This document shows, piece after piece, positions 63,332-64,000 of a stretch of 64,000 nucleotides of DNA. The position numbers and the translations under genes are program-made. The stretch comes from Bifidobacterium choloepi (GTDB lineage Bacteria > Actinomycetota > Actinomycetes > Actinomycetales > Bifidobacteriaceae). The stretch is from positions 372,001 to 436,000 of the forward strand of contig NZ_VYSG01000001.1 of the NCBI RefSeq assembly GCF_010667615.1. The letters run 5' to 3'. A model generated the notes under the pieces. That model saw only the letters and a list, made by a program, of their open reading frames with translations, had not been told where the DNA came from and did not search any database. Each line of letters opens with the position of its first letter. Within the stretch, counting starts at the first letter, position 1.

Positions 63332-63638
63332 GATTTTCTTTCTTTCTCTTCTCGTAACCCAGTGTCTTCGGTTCGAGGGAGACAGAAACAAAAAACCACC
63401 CCAGTTTGTGCTCCCTACCTCACAACTTCCGTTCATTGTAGTAAATCAAAATGCCACGAAACGCCGGTGACCGTCAAGTGAAATCAACTTCACAAAATCT
63501 GAAAATACTTTTTGGAAAGTGCTGAATGGAACCTCAAACATTTATCGACAGGTTTCTACAAAGTGTTTGCAAAACGGTTTGCAATACCATGCAAAGAATC
63601 ATCAATTCGTGGCAATTTAGGTCGGTCCACACCAATCA
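63332..63638 (-). promoter_or_regulatory. long AT-rich csp upstream region
   Basis: About 300 bases without a gene precede csp. It is AT-rich, with T tracts near 63335-63350 and A tracts near 63385-63395 on the plus strand, and TTTGCAAAACGGTTTGCAA near 63565. The csp promoter and a structured leader are expected here, but I cannot define boundaries. Confidence 0.4.
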
Positions 63639-63689
63639 CGACGACAAGGGCCGGGCTTCCATGATGTGAAAGCCCGGTCCTCGTGGTCG
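63639..63689. terminator. terminator after the LytR_C gene
   Basis: Imperfect 20-base arms (63639-63658 and 63670-63689, core CCGGGCTT/AAGCCCGG) lie beyond the stop of the leftward gene at 63740. Confidence 0.6.
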
Positions 63690-63739
63690 CCACGCGTCGC
63701 CGCGCGGCATCGGCGGAAGAATCGGAAATACCGCTCTGG

Positions 63740-64000
63740 TCAGCTCATCAGCACGACCATGACCGGCACGCTGATGTTGGCCTGCACGACGTTCGAGATG
63801 CCGAGCGTCGAGGCGACCTGCTGGGCCGTCGCCAGGTCGTCGTCGCTGGCGTACCAGACGACGGTGGCGTCCGGCAGCGTCGCGTTGCTCGACGGATTGG
63901 CGGCCGTGACGGCCGTGAAGCCGGCATTGTTGAGCTTTGTCGCCTCCTGCGAGGCATAGCCCTGCACGCCGGTCGCGTTGATGACGCTGATCTGCGTGCC
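63740..64000 (-). CDS. LytR C-terminal domain protein (5' end outside the window)
   Basis: Only the last 86 residues are visible. They match the LytR_C fold (PF13399-type): ISVINATGVQGYASQEATKL...GFTAVTAANPSSNATLPDAT, then VVWYASDDDLATAQQVASTLG. Such domains occur in wall-associated proteins, sometimes behind a LytR-CpsA-Psr catalytic domain. The upstream part, including any membrane anchor, is beyond the right edge. Confidence 0.82.
   Translation of the reverse strand, partial: GTQISVINATGVQGYASQEATKLNNAGFTAVTAANPSSNATLPDATVVWYASDDDLATAQQVASTLGISNVVQANISVPVMVVLMS

Overview
The window is a 64-kb stretch of GC-rich, tightly packed chromosome. It is almost certainly from a Bifidobacterium or a close relative in the Bifidobacteriaceae. 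This is inferred from the gene content and order (eno, a UPF0182 membrane protein, pth-mfd, zwf-opcA-pgl-gnd, the uracil permease, clpC, a DUF3027 protein, a WXG100 protein next to groEL without groES, a cold-shock gene and a LytR_C protein). It is also supported by GTG starts, strong AAGGAGG sites and HrcA/CIRCE control of groEL. No rRNA, tRNA, insertion sequence, phage or CRISPR array was recognised.

Layout. 1-10.4 kb: start of enolase, a membrane-anchored GH3 hexosaminidase-like protein, a UPF0182 protein, a GNAT acetyltransferase, Pth and Mfd. 10.4-14.7 kb: a two-gene heterodimeric ABC exporter and a nucleoside 2-deoxyribosyltransferase-like protein. 14.8-24.5 kb: aspartase, a feoA-feoB-feoC-like ferrous iron operon, and the oxidative pentose phosphate genes zwf-opcA-pgl-gnd. 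24.6-33.8 kb: peptidase E, a BrnQ carrier, a YHS protein with a copper P-type ATPase that carries its own cupredoxin domain and Asp-His-Met repeats, an SDR oxidoreductase and a DEAD-box helicase. 33.9-39.2 kb: uracil permease, a nitroreductase-like protein, a methyltransferase/cupin pair and a YeiH-type exporter.

39.2-45.7 kb is the accessory region that stands out. A LysR regulator is divergent from a four-gene operon: an amidohydrolase-like protein with altered metal ligands, a PTS EIIBC, a ceramidase-fold protein lacking key residues, and a second ceramidase-fold protein with an intact-looking active site. I know of no described pathway with this combination. It is the best candidate here for an undescribed system, probably for uptake and processing of a host- or plant-derived glycoconjugate.

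45.8-64 kb: an uncharacterised acidic protein, ClpC, a universal stress protein, a serine-rich membrane protein, a TetR-controlled ABC transporter, a DUF3027 protein, an OmpR-type two-component system, a TPM-domain protein, a WXG100 protein, groEL behind two abutting CIRCE operators, a cold-shock protein after an AT-rich gap, and the C-terminal end of a LytR_C protein.

Many gene 3' ends carry long, nearly perfect palindromes. Several share the core CCCGAGC/GCTCGGG flanked by TGTCAC-type arms. They look like a family of strong, mostly bidirectional terminators.
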